Shown here: in pieces, positions 8,034 through 17,153 of the stretch
Numbering within the stretch: the first letter of the stretch is position 1
Layout: each line of letters starts with the position of its first letter
Source: Caballeronia sp. SL2Y3
Lineage (GTDB): Bacteria > Pseudomonadota > Gammaproteobacteria > Burkholderiales > Burkholderiaceae
Assembly: GCF_022879575.1 (NCBI RefSeq)
Contig: NZ_CP084263.1
Span: forward strand, 62,001 to 126,000
Reading direction: 5' to 3'
DNA length: 64,000 nt
The notes under the pieces: generated by a model
The model's database searches: none
The model's input: only the letters and a program-made list of their open reading frames with translations
What the model was told of the DNA's origin: nothing
Program-made: the position numbers and the translations under genes

Positions 8034-9031
8034 CATCCACGGCAGCCAACCGGGCGGACACCGAAGCGCTGTCGCGCCGCGTGATCCGTCAACTGAGAAG
8101 CGGCATCGGGCCATTGTTCGCGGCGCTCGTCATCATCTGCGTCGCGTTGTCGATTGCATCGCCGGAATTCCTCACGACGAGCACGCTCACCAACATCATG
8201 GTGCAAGTGTCCGTCGTGGGCATCGCGGCGGTCGGCGGCACCTTCGTCATCATCACGTCGGGCATCGATCTTTCGGTGGGATCGCTCGTCGCGCTGAGCG
8301 GCATGGTCGCCGCGACCTTCATGGCGGGATCGAGCCCGGATGCGGTCGGTCTCGGCATGGGCGGCCTCTTCATTGCGCTGGCGACGGGCGCGGCGGTCGG
8401 GGCGATCAACGGCTTCGCCATCTCATGGCTGCGACTCGTACCGTTCATCGTGACGCTCGCCGCGATGGCAATGGCACGCGGCCTCACGCTTGCCATCTCG
8501 GACGGCCGCACGAAGTTCGACTTCCCGAACGCGTTCACCGTGTTCGGCGCGAAGGCCATCGCGGGCCTGCCGATGCCGATGATCGTGATGCTCGTCGTGT
8601 TCGTCATCGGCCACGTATTGCTGCGCAAGACCACGTTCGGGCATCAGGTGTTCGCGGTCGGCGGCAATCAGGAGGCCGCGCGCCTCGCGGGCATTCCGGT
8701 GCGGCGCGTCGTGTTTCTCACCTACATGCTCGCCGGCGTCACGGCGGCGATCGCGGGCATCGTGCTCGCGGGACGGTTGAATTCGGCGCTGCCGTCGGCT
8801 GCGAACGGTCTCGAGCTTCAGGTCATCGCCGCCATCGTGATCGGCGGCACGTCGCTCGCGGGAGGGCGCGGCTCGATCGTCGGCACGTTTATCGGCGTCG
8901 TGCTGATCGGCGTGATCAACGTCGGTCTGTCGCTGCTGGGCGTGAATCCGTTCTGGACGCAATTCATTCAGGGTGGAGTGATCTTCGCCGCGGTCCTGCT
9001 GGATGCACTGAGCCAGCGACGCAAGCTGTGA
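8030..9031 (+). CDS. Sugar ABC transporter permease (RbsC-like)
   Basis: The permease has 333 residues and 8-10 predicted membrane segments, with the family hallmark ITSGIDLSVGSLVALSG in the first third and the GGTSLAGGRGSIVGTFIGV motif near residue 280. The start at 8030 overlaps the preceding stop and has AGGAG upstream; an in-frame ATG 24 bases earlier is inside the ATPase gene. It forms the channel for the lipoprotein and ATPase encoded upstream. Confidence 0.92.
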   Translation: MTSTAANRADTEALSRRVIRQLRSGIGPLFAALVIICVALSIASPEFLTTSTLTNIMVQVSVVGIAAVGGTFVIITSGIDLSVGSLVALSGMVAATFMAGSSPDAVGLGMGGLFIALATGAAVGAINGFAISWLRLVPFIVTLAAMAMARGLTLAISDGRTKFDFPNAFTVFGAKAIAGLPMPMIVMLVVFVIGHVLLRKTTFGHQVFAVGGNQEAARLAGIPVRRVVFLTYMLAGVTAAIAGIVLAGRLNSALPSAANGLELQVIAAIVIGGTSLAGGRGSIVGTFIGVVLIGVINVGLSLLGVNPFWTQFIQGGVIFAAVLLDALSQRRKL

Positions 9032-9092
9032 AACACGCGACGTCAACACATAACGCAGGACATCGAGAGACAAACCAAGGAGACACGCGAAG

Positions 9093-10103
9093 ATGAAGAA
9101 GATCATCAACAACCCGGAAACCTTCGTCGATGAGATCATCGACGCGCTCTTGCTCGCGCATCCGAAATGGATCAAGGCGGCGAACGCGGACAAGCGCGCG
9201 CTCGTTCGCGCCGATGCGCCCCGCGAAGGCCGCGTAGGCATCGTGACGGGCGGCGGATCGGGCCATATGCCGGGATTCTTAGGCTACGTGGGCGAAGGCT
9301 TGTGCGGCGGCGTGGCGGTGGGCAACGTGTTCTCGTCGCCATCGTCGGAACAGATTCTGGAGGCCACCAAAGGCGTGAATGGCGGCGCGGGCGTGCTCTA
9401 CGTGTACGGCAATTATGGCGGCGACGTGCTCAACTTCGATCTCGCGTCGGACCTCGCGGATGCGGAAGGGATCGAAGTGAAGACCGTCGTGCTGACCGAT
9501 GACGTCGCATCGGCGCCGAAGGAGCGCGCGTCCGACCGGCGCGGCGTCGCGGGCATGGTGTTCGCGTTCAAGTGCGCGGGCGCGGCGGCCGAACGCGGCG
9601 ACTCGCTGGACGAAGTGGCCCGCATCTGCGCGAAGGCCAATGCGAACTGCCGCACCATGGGCGTCGGCCTTTCGCCGACCATTCTGCCCGCGGCCGGCAA
9701 GCCCACCTTCACGCTGCCGGATGGCGAGATGGAGATTGGCATCGGCATTCACGGTGAACCGGGAACGCATCGCGGCGCGCTGCAATCGGCCGATGCCATC
9801 GCCGAGAATCTGATGCGCCAGATTCTCGACGATCTCGCGGCACCCAAGGGCTCGCGGCTTGCGCTGCTCGTCAACGGCTTGGGCGCGACGCCGCTCGAAG
9901 AACTGTATCTGCTGTATCGGCGCGCGGCGAAGATCGCCGAGGGTGATGGCCTGTCGATCGCGTGGTCGTATGTCGGCGAATACGTGACGAGTCTGGAAAT
10001 GGCGGGGGCATCCATCACCGTCATGCTGCTCGACGATGAACTCGAAGCGCTGCTCGCAGCTCCAGCGCATTCTCCCTTCTTTCGCGAAGGCACGCGTGCC
10101 TGA
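9093..10103 (+). CDS. dhaK: Dihydroxyacetone kinase DhaK-type subunit
   Basis: This 336-residue protein has the full DhaK fold (ketose-binding subunit). The covalent-binding histidine is present in GIGIHGEPG (about H213), and the conserved GGGSGH (about residue 55) and NYGGDVLNF (about 108) loops can be seen. Pocket residues differ from classical dihydroxyacetone-specific DhaK: GSGHMPGF replaces GSGHEPAH and NYGGD replaces NYTGD. The substrate may therefore be a larger ketose. It is followed after 13 bases by DhaL; no DhaM is present, so an ATP-dependent rather than PTS-dependent kinase is likely. The symbol denotes the family, not a proven substrate. Confidence 0.85.
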   Translation: MKKIINNPETFVDEIIDALLLAHPKWIKAANADKRALVRADAPREGRVGIVTGGGSGHMPGFLGYVGEGLCGGVAVGNVFSSPSSEQILEATKGVNGGAGVLYVYGNYGGDVLNFDLASDLADAEGIEVKTVVLTDDVASAPKERASDRRGVAGMVFAFKCAGAAAERGDSLDEVARICAKANANCRTMGVGLSPTILPAAGKPTFTLPDGEMEIGIGIHGEPGTHRGALQSADAIAENLMRQILDDLAAPKGSRLALLVNGLGATPLEELYLLYRRAAKIAEGDGLSIAWSYVGEYVTSLEMAGASITVMLLDDELEALLAAPAHSPFFREGTRA

Positions 10104-10116
10104 TCAGGAAACCTAA

Positions 10117-10752
10117 ATGATTACGACGAGACAAATGCGGGATCTGCTATCCCACGCATTGAGTGAGCTTCCGTCTCATGCCGACGAGCTGCGCGATCTC
10201 GATGCCGCACTCGGCGACGGCGATCTCGGCATCACCGTGCGCGCGGGATCGGAAGCGGTCGTCAAGGCAATCGGCGCGCTGCCGGACGAGGCGACGCTCG
10301 GCGACGTGCTGCTCGCCGCAGGGAAGGCTTTTTCGACGGCCAATCCGTCGACATTCGCGGCATTGGTGGGCGGCGGCCTGCTTGCCGCCGCGAAGACGGT
10401 GCAGGGCAAGGATGCGTTGGGACGCGACGAGGCGCTCGCCATCGGGCGGGCGGTGGCGTCACGCATTACCGAGCGCGGCAAGAGCAAGATCGGCGATAAG
10501 ACCGTGCTTGATGCGCTGACGCCGAGCCTGGACGTGCTGGAGGCATCGCAGGGAAGCGCGGCCGAGACGCTCGACGCGATGATCGCCACGGCGAGCGAAC
10601 GCGTCGTGGAAACCGCGAAGATGCAGTCGCAGAAGGGCCGCGCGGCGTGGGTGCAGGAGCGGAGCATCGGCCATCCGGACCCCGGCGCGACGGCCTATGT
10701 GCGTTTTCTGGAAGCGTTGCGCAGGGCGGTCGATCAGGGCGCGTCGGCGTGA
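10117..10752 (+). CDS. dhaL: Dihydroxyacetone kinase DhaL-type nucleotide-binding subunit
   Basis: DhaL (211 residues) is the eight-helix barrel that carries ADP/ATP and two Mg ions. The three Mg-binding Asp residues are in DAALGDGDLG (about residues 29-38), and NPSTFAAL, GDKTVLDAL and the lid region GRAAWVQERSIGHPDPGA are conserved. It works with the DhaK-type subunit just upstream and is the last gene of the operon, ending 32 bases before the convergent IclR gene. Confidence 0.9.
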   Translation: MITTRQMRDLLSHALSELPSHADELRDLDAALGDGDLGITVRAGSEAVVKAIGALPDEATLGDVLLAAGKAFSTANPSTFAALVGGGLLAAAKTVQGKDALGRDEALAIGRAVASRITERGKSKIGDKTVLDALTPSLDVLEASQGSAAETLDAMIATASERVVETAKMQSQKGRAAWVQERSIGHPDPGATAYVRFLEALRRAVDQGASA

Positions 10753-10784
10753 ATGCGCGGGCATGCGGCGCGCGCCCGTGAAGG

Positions 10785-11534
10785 CTATCGGTGCGAGAGC
10801 GCGCGCGCCGATTGCAGGAGGTCGTCGAGCATGGCCTGCCGGCGGTCCGGAGTGGTGTCGCGGCCTGTCATGAAGCAGAGCGCCGCGACCGGCGTGCCGG
10901 CCCGGTCGCGAACGGGCGCGGCCATGCATAGGCGAAACGCGTTCGAGAGTCCCTCGGTGCAGCAGTAGCCGAGGTCGCGCGCGAGCTCTACATCGCGCAT
11001 GAATGCGTGGAAGTCGATACGAACGCCGTTGTCGAGAACGAAGTCTTCCTGCGGAATCAACGCGCGGATCTCGTCGGCGTTCATGTGGCCGAGCAAGAGG
11101 CGTCCGGTCGCGGTCCACGGAATCGGCACTCTCACGCCGATGTCGGAACTGATGTTGAAAGGGCGCGCGCTGTTCTCCGATAGAACGACGGTGTACTTGT
11201 TACCCTCCAGCATGCACAACTGCGCGGTTTCCTCGTGCTTGCGCACCAGCGCGAGAATCGATTGATGCGCGCGGCTGATCAGGTCGTTGTGCGTTGCGTA
11301 GTCGGACCCGTAGTAATGCATCTCCCGTCCGAAGAAGACGCTGCCGTCGGCGGTGCTTTCCAGCCAGCCGACTTCGGCGAGGATAGCGACGAGTTCATAG
11401 ATGCTCGATCGCGGAGCACCGGTCGCTTCGATCAGCTCGCGAATCGACATGGGACGCTGCGCAATATGCAGTTGCCTGAACATCGCAATCACGCGATCCA
11501 CGCCCCGGGCGCGCGACGATTCCATCACAGCCAT
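10785..11534 (-). CDS. IclR family transcriptional regulator
   Basis: The protein has 249 residues with an N-terminal winged HTH (about 12-70, MSIRELIEATGAPRSSIYELV) and a GAF-like IclR effector domain (about 85-245, with the VPIPWTATGRLLLG loop). GGAGCGG precedes the ATG. It is the last gene in line with an amino-acid ABC importer and lies 19 bases after the ATPase gene, so it probably controls that importer. The effector is unknown. Confidence 0.9.
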   Translation of the reverse strand: MAVMESSRARGVDRVIAMFRQLHIAQRPMSIRELIEATGAPRSSIYELVAILAEVGWLESTADGSVFFGREMHYYGSDYATHNDLISRAHQSILALVRKHEETAQLCMLEGNKYTVVLSENSARPFNISSDIGVRVPIPWTATGRLLLGHMNADEIRALIPQEDFVLDNGVRIDFHAFMRDVELARDLGYCCTEGLSNAFRLCMAAPVRDRAGTPVAALCFMTGRDTTPDRRQAMLDDLLQSARALSHR

Positions 11535-11553
11535 TCATCCGCTCCATCGTGCG

Positions 11554-12306
11554 TCAATGATCGAGCACCCGATGCAGAAACTGCCGGGTGCGCTCGTTCG
11601 ACGGATTGACGAACATCTGCTCGGGATCGCCTTGCTCCGCGATGACGCCCTTGTCCATGAACACCACGCGATCGGCCGTTTTGCGCGCGAATCCCATCTC
11701 GTGCGTGACGACCACCATCGTCATGCCATCGCGCGCGAGACCGCGCATCACGTCGGTGACTTCGCCGACGAGTTCGGGATCGAGCGCAGAGGTCGCTTCA
11801 TCGAAGAACATGATGCCGGGCTCGACGGCAAGCGCCCGGGCAATGGCGACGCGCTGCTGCTGTCCGCCGGACAACTGGCTCGGATAATGATCCGCGCGCT
11901 CGGCGAGCCCCACGCGATCGAGCACGTCCATCGCGCGCTTCCGTGCATCGGCAGGACTCATCTTGCGCGCCTTGATCAACGCGAGCGTGACGTTGCCTAG
12001 CGCGGTCTTGTGTGGAAACAGATTGAACTGCTGGAACACCATGCCGACGTGACCACGAATGTCGCGCGCGCGTTTCGGGTCGTGCAGCGGTACGTCGTTG
12101 ACCCAGACTTCGCCGGAATCCGCCGTTTCGAGGCCCGCCATGATGCGCAGCACCGTGCTCTTGCCCGATCCCGATGCGCCGATGAGTACGAGCACTTCGC
12201 CCGCACGCACGTCGATATTGATTTCGTCGAGCACGCGCGTTGCGCCGAATGCCTTGCTGACGCGCGTGAGCGCAATGACGGGCTTGTTCTGGCTTTGCTC
12301 GCTCAC
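11554..12306 (-). CDS. Polar amino acid ABC transporter ATP-binding protein (GlnQ-like)
   Basis: This is a single 250-residue ABC ATPase: Walker [10 protein letters not shown] (about residue 38), Q-loop [17 protein letters not shown], signature LSGGQQQR, Walker [17 protein letters not shown]. These are hallmarks of the GlnQ/HisP polar amino-acid branch. It starts with GTG preceded by AGGAG, and overlaps the upstream permease stop by four bases (GTGA). Walker B has EAT in place of the common EPT, a frequent variant. Confidence 0.93.
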   Translation of the reverse strand: MSEQSQNKPVIALTRVSKAFGATRVLDEINIDVRAGEVLVLIGASGSGKSTVLRIMAGLETADSGEVWVNDVPLHDPKRARDIRGHVGMVFQQFNLFPHKTALGNVTLALIKARKMSPADARKRAMDVLDRVGLAERADHYPSQLSGGQQQRVAIARALAVEPGIMFFDEATSALDPELVGEVTDVMRGLARDGMTMVVVTHEMGFARKTADRVVFMDKGVIAEQGDPEQMFVNPSNERTRQFLHRVLDH

Positions 12307-12947
12307 GAGAGTCTCCTGCGGTCATGGTGGCGCACCCACTGCGAAAGCGGGAAGCACACGACGAAGTAAATGAGTGCGACGAGCCCGTAGATTTCGACGG
12401 GCTTGCCGATCCGGTCGACAATGGCTTGTCCGCCGTGCATCAGTTCCGACATGCCGATCATGCTGACGATGGACGTGTCCTTGATGAGCGACAGATACTG
12501 TCCGACGAGCGGCGGCAGCACGATCCTTCCGGTCTGCGGCAGCACGACGGCGCTGAAGGTCTGCATGCGCGACAGTCCGAGGATCTGCGAGACTTCCCAC
12601 TGGCCTTTCGGCACCGCCTCGATTCCCGAGCGGAACACTTCGGCGATATAGGCGCCCTGATAAACGCTCAGACCGACGACGCCGGCAGCGAACACGTCGA
12701 TGGCATAGCCGAAGTAAGAGACGCCGAAGTAGATGAACATCAGCGTGATGAGAACCGGCGTGCCGCGAAAGAGTTCGACGTAGAGCCTGGCGATACGGTC
12801 CGTGCCCCACGGCCCGAACGTTCGCAGCACGGCGGCGAGAAGTCCGATCAGCGTGCTGCCGACGATGGCCGCGACCGACAGCAGCAGTGTCGTCACGAGA
12901 CCCTGCAACAGGATCGACAGACTGGTTCGCAACAATTCGAGTGACAT
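12303..12947 (-). CDS. Amino acid ABC transporter permease
   Basis: The 214-residue permease is of the His/Glu/Gln/Arg/opine family with about five membrane segments. The [16 protein letters not shown] motif and the cytoplasmic EAA loop ([27 protein letters not shown], split here as [10 protein letters not shown] and [11 protein letters not shown]) are typical. It pairs with the neighbouring 238-residue permease to make a heterodimer. Confidence 0.92.
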   Translation of the reverse strand: MSLELLRTSLSILLQGLVTTLLLSVAAIVGSTLIGLLAAVLRTFGPWGTDRIARLYVELFRGTPVLITLMFIYFGVSYFGYAIDVFAAGVVGLSVYQGAYIAEVFRSGIEAVPKGQWEVSQILGLSRMQTFSAVVLPQTGRIVLPPLVGQYLSLIKDTSIVSMIGMSELMHGGQAIVDRIGKPVEIYGLVALIYFVVCFPLSQWVRHHDRRRLS

Positions 12948-12968
12948 GATCCGGCTCCGGTTCGCGGC

Positions 12969-13685
12969 TCAGGCGCGATTGGCGCGGCGCAACGTGAAAG
13001 CGCCGAACCGCGCGCGCGGCGGCACGACGAGCGGTGGATGAAACAGCTTCGCGCCGATGCGGCTCGCGAGCCACGACAGCACGTTGCTCAGCACCAGATA
13101 GGCAACGAGCACGACCGCGAATGTCTGAACGTAGAGCAGCGTGCGCGAGTTGATGACCGTCGCGGTTCCGGTCAGCTCAGGCAGCGCGATAGCGGACAAG
13201 AGCGACGTGCCGAGCAGCAACTGGATCAGGTAGTTGACGATCGCCGGATAGACGGCGCGGGCGGCCTGGGGCAAGACGATCTCGGACATGATCTGTGCGC
13301 GCTCCAGACCGAGGATTGCCGCAGCTTCCAGTTGCCCGCGCGGCACCGACTGAATGCCTGCGCGAAACACTTCCGACAGGTAGGCGCCGACATTCAGTCC
13401 GAGCGCGATGACGCCTGCCCAGTAGGCATCGAGCGCGATGCCCGCCGACGGCAAGCCGAAGAACACGATGAAGATCTGGAGAAGCACCGGCGTGTTGCGG
13501 ATAACTTCGACGTACGCCCGCGCGAGAAAACGAACCACGCCGAGCGGTGACATGCTCGCCAGCGCGGCCACGAGGCCCAGAAAGATCGCGAGCACGAACG
13601 CGAGAAGCGTGACCTGCAGAGTCAGCCAGCCGGCTTTCAGGAACTCTGGAACATAGCCCCACAGGGTCAACCACTCATAGCTCAT
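12969..13685 (-). CDS. Amino acid ABC transporter permease
   Basis: The second permease has 238 residues and the same family motifs: VIRNTPVLLQIFIVFFGLP, and AYLSEVFRAGIQSVPRGQ in the EAA loop. It is encoded 21 bases upstream of the other permease and about 70 bases after the binding-protein gene, in one minus-strand operon. Confidence 0.92.
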   Translation of the reverse strand: MSYEWLTLWGYVPEFLKAGWLTLQVTLLAFVLAIFLGLVAALASMSPLGVVRFLARAYVEVIRNTPVLLQIFIVFFGLPSAGIALDAYWAGVIALGLNVGAYLSEVFRAGIQSVPRGQLEAAAILGLERAQIMSEIVLPQAARAVYPAIVNYLIQLLLGTSLLSAIALPELTGTATVINSRTLLYVQTFAVVLVAYLVLSNVLSWLASRIGAKLFHPPLVVPPRARFGAFTLRRANRA

Positions 13686-13754
13686 GTCCTTCTCCCTATC
13701 GGATCTATCGGTCCTATCGGTCCGTCCTCGGCCGGCGATCCCGTCATGCGGCGC

Positions 13755-14591
13755 TCAGAATTGCGGATTGAGCGGAAAGCGCGGATCGACGCCGAACCAC
13801 TTCTTGTAAAGCTGCGCGTTCACCTTCGACGCATTGATGTTGAAGAGGAACAGGTTAAGGTAGTTAAGCCACGCCTGATCGCCGGCTTTCACGCCGAACG
13901 CGTTGTACTCCAGCGGCACCAGCGCTTCGTTGGTCACGGTCAGTTCGGGGTCCAGCTTGGCCTGATAGGCGAGGAAGTTGTTGTCCTCGATCATCGCGTC
14001 GGCTTGCCCTTGCTTGACTGCGAGAATAGCGGCCTGCGAACTGTCGTATTCCTGAATCTTGACCTGCATGTTCAGCGAGCGGACTTCATCGCCGTTGGTC
14101 GAACCTTTCACGGTCGCGATTGTGCGGTTAGTCATGTCCTTTACCGACTGAATGCCGCTGCTCTTCTTGACCAGCAGCGCTTCGCTCGCGACGACGTACG
14201 GCGACGTGAATTCGATGACCTTCGCGCGTTCGAGGTTGCGGGTGAAGTTGCAGAAGACGACATCCACCTTGCTCGTCTGCAGATTCGGAATGCGGTTGGC
14301 GCTGGTCGTGTTCACGACTTCGAGCTTGACGCCCATCTGCTTAGCCAGCTCTTTCGCGAGATCGACGTCATAGCCGTCCGGCTGGCCGTCCTTGTCGTAG
14401 AAGCCGAACGGCGCGAAGGTCAGACAGTCGCCGACGCGCAAGGTCCCGCGTTGCAGGACCGCTTGCAGCGTCGAGGAAGTCGTTGCCGCAGGGCTTTCGG
14501 CTGGGGTGGAGACCTTTGTGCATGCCGACAAGGCAATCGCGCCGATGACGAGGAGAGCGGCCGCTTTGCCGCGTAGAGCAACGAATTTCAT
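13755..14591 (-). CDS. Amino acid ABC transporter substrate-binding lipoprotein
   Basis: This 278-residue protein has a signal peptide with lipobox LSAC (Cys24), then a family-3 solute-binding domain beginning TLRVGDCLTFAPFGFYDKDG and including the GYDVDLAKELAKQMG segment. It is the first gene of the importer operon and would deliver a polar amino acid. The ligand cannot be read from the sequence; the acidic-amino-acid type is one option. Confidence 0.9.
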   Translation of the reverse strand: MKFVALRGKAAALLVIGAIALSACTKVSTPAESPAATTSSTLQAVLQRGTLRVGDCLTFAPFGFYDKDGQPDGYDVDLAKELAKQMGVKLEVVNTTSANRIPNLQTSKVDVVFCNFTRNLERAKVIEFTSPYVVASEALLVKKSSGIQSVKDMTNRTIATVKGSTNGDEVRSLNMQVKIQEYDSSQAAILAVKQGQADAMIEDNNFLAYQAKLDPELTVTNEALVPLEYNAFGVKAGDQAWLNYLNLFLFNINASKVNAQLYKKWFGVDPRFPLNPQF

Positions 14592-14856
14592 ATGCAGGTC
14601 CTGATTCCAGGGTGGACGAGGGACCGGTTCCAGAACTGCATCCGAAAGGCACCGGAGTCTGTGGGTGGTGTCCGATATATCGGACGGGCATCTGACTGTT
14701 TGGATTCGGGATCAGTGTCGACCGAGAGTATTTCGGCGGCAAGCAGCCTAATTACGGATTGTCTTGGGCTTTTTGATGAGATACGGGCTCGATCGTTGCG
14801 ATGTGTCGAACCGAATCGTTGCGGTCCTGCCTGCTCTCGAATATTCCGTGACAGAG

Positions 14857-15135
14857 ATGAGCGTATCGAGATCCGACATCGAAGACTGCGTGCTGCGCCT
14901 GCTTCGGGAGCGCGCCGCGACTTCCTCTATCTGTCCGTCAGACGTCGCGCGCGCCCTGGCTGACGATGAAGCCGCGTGGCGCGCGCTGATGCCTGTGGTC
15001 AGGCAGGTCGCCTCGGCACTGGCGATCGAAGGGCGCATCATCGTCACGCAAGGAAGCGCAACGGTGCACCCGGACGCGATCAGTCACGGGCCTATCCGCT
15101 TGCGACGCGGGCCGACGTTCGAGCAAGCAGAGTGA
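14857..15135 (+). CDS. DUF3253 family protein
   Basis: This small 92-residue protein resembles the DUF3253 family: a compact winged-helix-like fold with the DIEDCVLRLLRERA, CPSDVARAL and EGRIIVTQGS segments, ending in GPIRLRRGP. The family is widespread but its role is unknown. The ATG at 14857 is chosen because the conserved domain starts there; the frame stays open 93 bases upstream. The ribosome site is weak. Confidence 0.65.
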   Translation: MSVSRSDIEDCVLRLLRERAATSSICPSDVARALADDEAAWRALMPVVRQVASALAIEGRIIVTQGSATVHPDAISHGPIRLRRGPTFEQAE

Positions 15136-15288
15136 TGCGCAGCGTGGGTTCCGTATGCCTGAAAGCTCTTCATGGAACGTCCAGGCGAACGCGGTCATCG
15201 CAATGAATGCGCGGAGTCATCTGCAAGAATGCACGGCGAGCGGTCTACGGACGCCCTTGTCGGCGTTCCCGCAAACTAGCCTCTGATG

Positions 15289-16524
15289 TCAATGCAAAAC
15301 GCCTTGCGCGATTCCCGCCAGCGCGCAACCGATTACCACGACAAGCGGCGGAATCTTCCAGCGCACCAACAGGAAAAAGCCGATGACAGCGATCGCGAAG
15401 TCGGACGCGGTATGCACGGCGCTGGTCCAGACCGGCGAGTAGAGTGCTGTCGCCAGTAACCCGACAACGGCCGCATTGACGCCGGACAACATGGCAGCCA
15501 TCGACGGCCGGGCTCGCAGCGCTTGCCAGAACGGCAAGGCCGCCAGCACGAGCAAGAGACCGGGGAGGAAGATGCCGGCGGTCGCGAGCATCGCTCCCCA
15601 CGCGTGACCGCTTGTCCCGCCCATCGTCCAGCCGAGAAAGGCAGCAAATGCGAATAGCGGGCCCGGAATAGCCTGTGCAGCGCCGTATCCCGCGAGAAAG
15701 TCGTTCGACGATACCCAGCCCGTCGCCACGGTTTCCTGCTGAAGAAGCGGAAGCACGACGTGACCGCCGCCGAACACGAGTGCGCCCGAACGGTAGAACG
15801 CATCGAACAGGCGGATTGCGTGCGTGGGATCGGTCGCGATCAAGACCGGAAGTCCGAAAAGGAGAACGCAAAACACGATCAGCGCGATCGCGCCGGCCGC
15901 GCGCGGCACATGAAACGCCTCAGCGCGTTCATGCGTCACAGCGCGGCTTCCCGCCGTGGCTTCGCGGCACAGCGCAATGCCGAGCAGCGCGCCCGTCACG
16001 ATGACGATGAGCTGCGCGTAGACGGTCGTCAGCGCTGCGAGGATCGCGATGCTAGCGAGCGCGATGCCCGCCCGGCGATGATCGGGACACAAGCGCCGCG
16101 CCATGTCCCATACGGCTTGCGCAACGACGGCAACGGCAACGAGTTTGAGCCCATGAATCAGGCCGCTGCCCACCGGGCCGCCAAGAGACGGCGCGAGGAT
16201 CGCGAAGCCGATCAACAGTGCGACAGACGGCAGCGTGAATCCACACCACGCGGCGATCCCGCCGAGCCAGCCCGCGCGCAGCAAGCCGATGGAGAAGCCC
16301 GCCTGGCTGCTGGCCGGTCCGGGCAGGAATTGGCAGAGACCGACGAGATCGGTGAAGGTTTCGTCGCTGAGCCAGCGGCGGCGCTCGACAAACTCGCGGC
16401 GGAAATAGCCGATGTGCGCGACCGGTCCGCCGAACGACGTCAGCCCCAGCTTCAGGAAGACCAGCAGCACCTCGAGCGCAGAGCCTGGCCAACGCCGGCT
16501 GGATATCAAAGTGTTTGCTTGCAT
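15289..16524 (-). CDS. chrA: Chromate transporter, ChrA (CHR) family
   Basis: The protein has 411 residues in two homologous halves, each opening with the CHR motif: FLKLGLTSFGGPVAHIGYFRREFV (residues about 23-46, shown here as its start TSFGGPVAHIGYFRREF) and the second-half FYRSGALVFGGGHVVLPLLQ. LCQFLPGPASSQ and GAAQAIPGPLFAFA are the paired GP motifs. This is the long-chain CHR type, which exports chromate from the cytosol. No chrB regulator is adjacent. An MFS gene lies upstream on the same strand after a 630-base gap. Confidence 0.9.
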   Translation of the reverse strand: MQANTLISSRRWPGSALEVLLVFLKLGLTSFGGPVAHIGYFRREFVERRRWLSDETFTDLVGLCQFLPGPASSQAGFSIGLLRAGWLGGIAAWCGFTLPSVALLIGFAILAPSLGGPVGSGLIHGLKLVAVAVVAQAVWDMARRLCPDHRRAGIALASIAILAALTTVYAQLIVIVTGALLGIALCREATAGSRAVTHERAEAFHVPRAAGAIALIVFCVLLFGLPVLIATDPTHAIRLFDAFYRSGALVFGGGHVVLPLLQQETVATGWVSSNDFLAGYGAAQAIPGPLFAFAAFLGWTMGGTSGHAWGAMLATAGIFLPGLLLVLAALPFWQALRARPSMAAMLSGVNAAVVGLLATALYSPVWTSAVHTASDFAIAVIGFFLLVRWKIPPLVVVIGCALAGIAQGVLH

Positions 16525-17153
16525 CTAGGGCTTCCAATCATCGAGTGCGACAAGCGCGACGGGAGGCAGTGCGCGGCATCAGTCGCCGTCACGAACATCA
16601 TGGCGATCGTCTCGAAAGGGGTGTGCATGGTTATCGGCGCGCTCGAGATCGGCTTGGTCATAGAGTTGCTCTCCGAGCCGGTACGGGCGCCTATATTAGC
16701 GGCATTCCGCTGGCGCTGGTCACAGGCAGTTGCCTCGCGTGCTGGTGACACCAATTCAGTAATTGATCGCGCGGGCGATGCCGCGTCGGCCATGTTAGTA
16801 CCACGAGTCGGCACGGCCGGAGTCAATTGCACAATAGACCTGCTGGAAATAGCCCGCCTGAGCCGCGACGTCGCGCAGCGATCGCAGGAATGCGCGCGTG
16901 AAGGCCGCACTGACTACAGCAGACCCAGCGGGTCGCGGTCTTGTCGATCACGATGACGGCATATCCGCAAGGGCCGACTCGGTCGAAGGTATCGAGGTGA
17001 ACAGCATGCGCATATGACGCTCGCTGGTGCTTCCAGCGCCCGGAACGACGAACAGTTGCAAGCATGCGCTTGCCTCGCGGTCATGGTCGTGCCCGGGCGA
17101 GCGGTCGAAGCGTCGATCCCCGCATGTCAACGGACCACCGCGTTCAGCGGTCG
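16525..17153. other. Gap with no recognisable gene
   Basis: This 629-base stretch lies between the MFS and chrA genes. Several short frames are open on both strands, but none shows a known domain, a good ribosome site or convincing codon use. It may be a decayed gene; I see no insertion-sequence ends. Confidence 0.4.

Noticed and set aside
5064-8114. Long minus-strand open frame of about 1000 codons opposite the sugar importer
   Set aside because: It is antisense to well-supported aldolase and ABC genes and has no domain of its own.
16525-17153. Possible small genes between the MFS and chrA genes
   Set aside because: Frames on both strands have no domain, ribosome site or coding-like composition.
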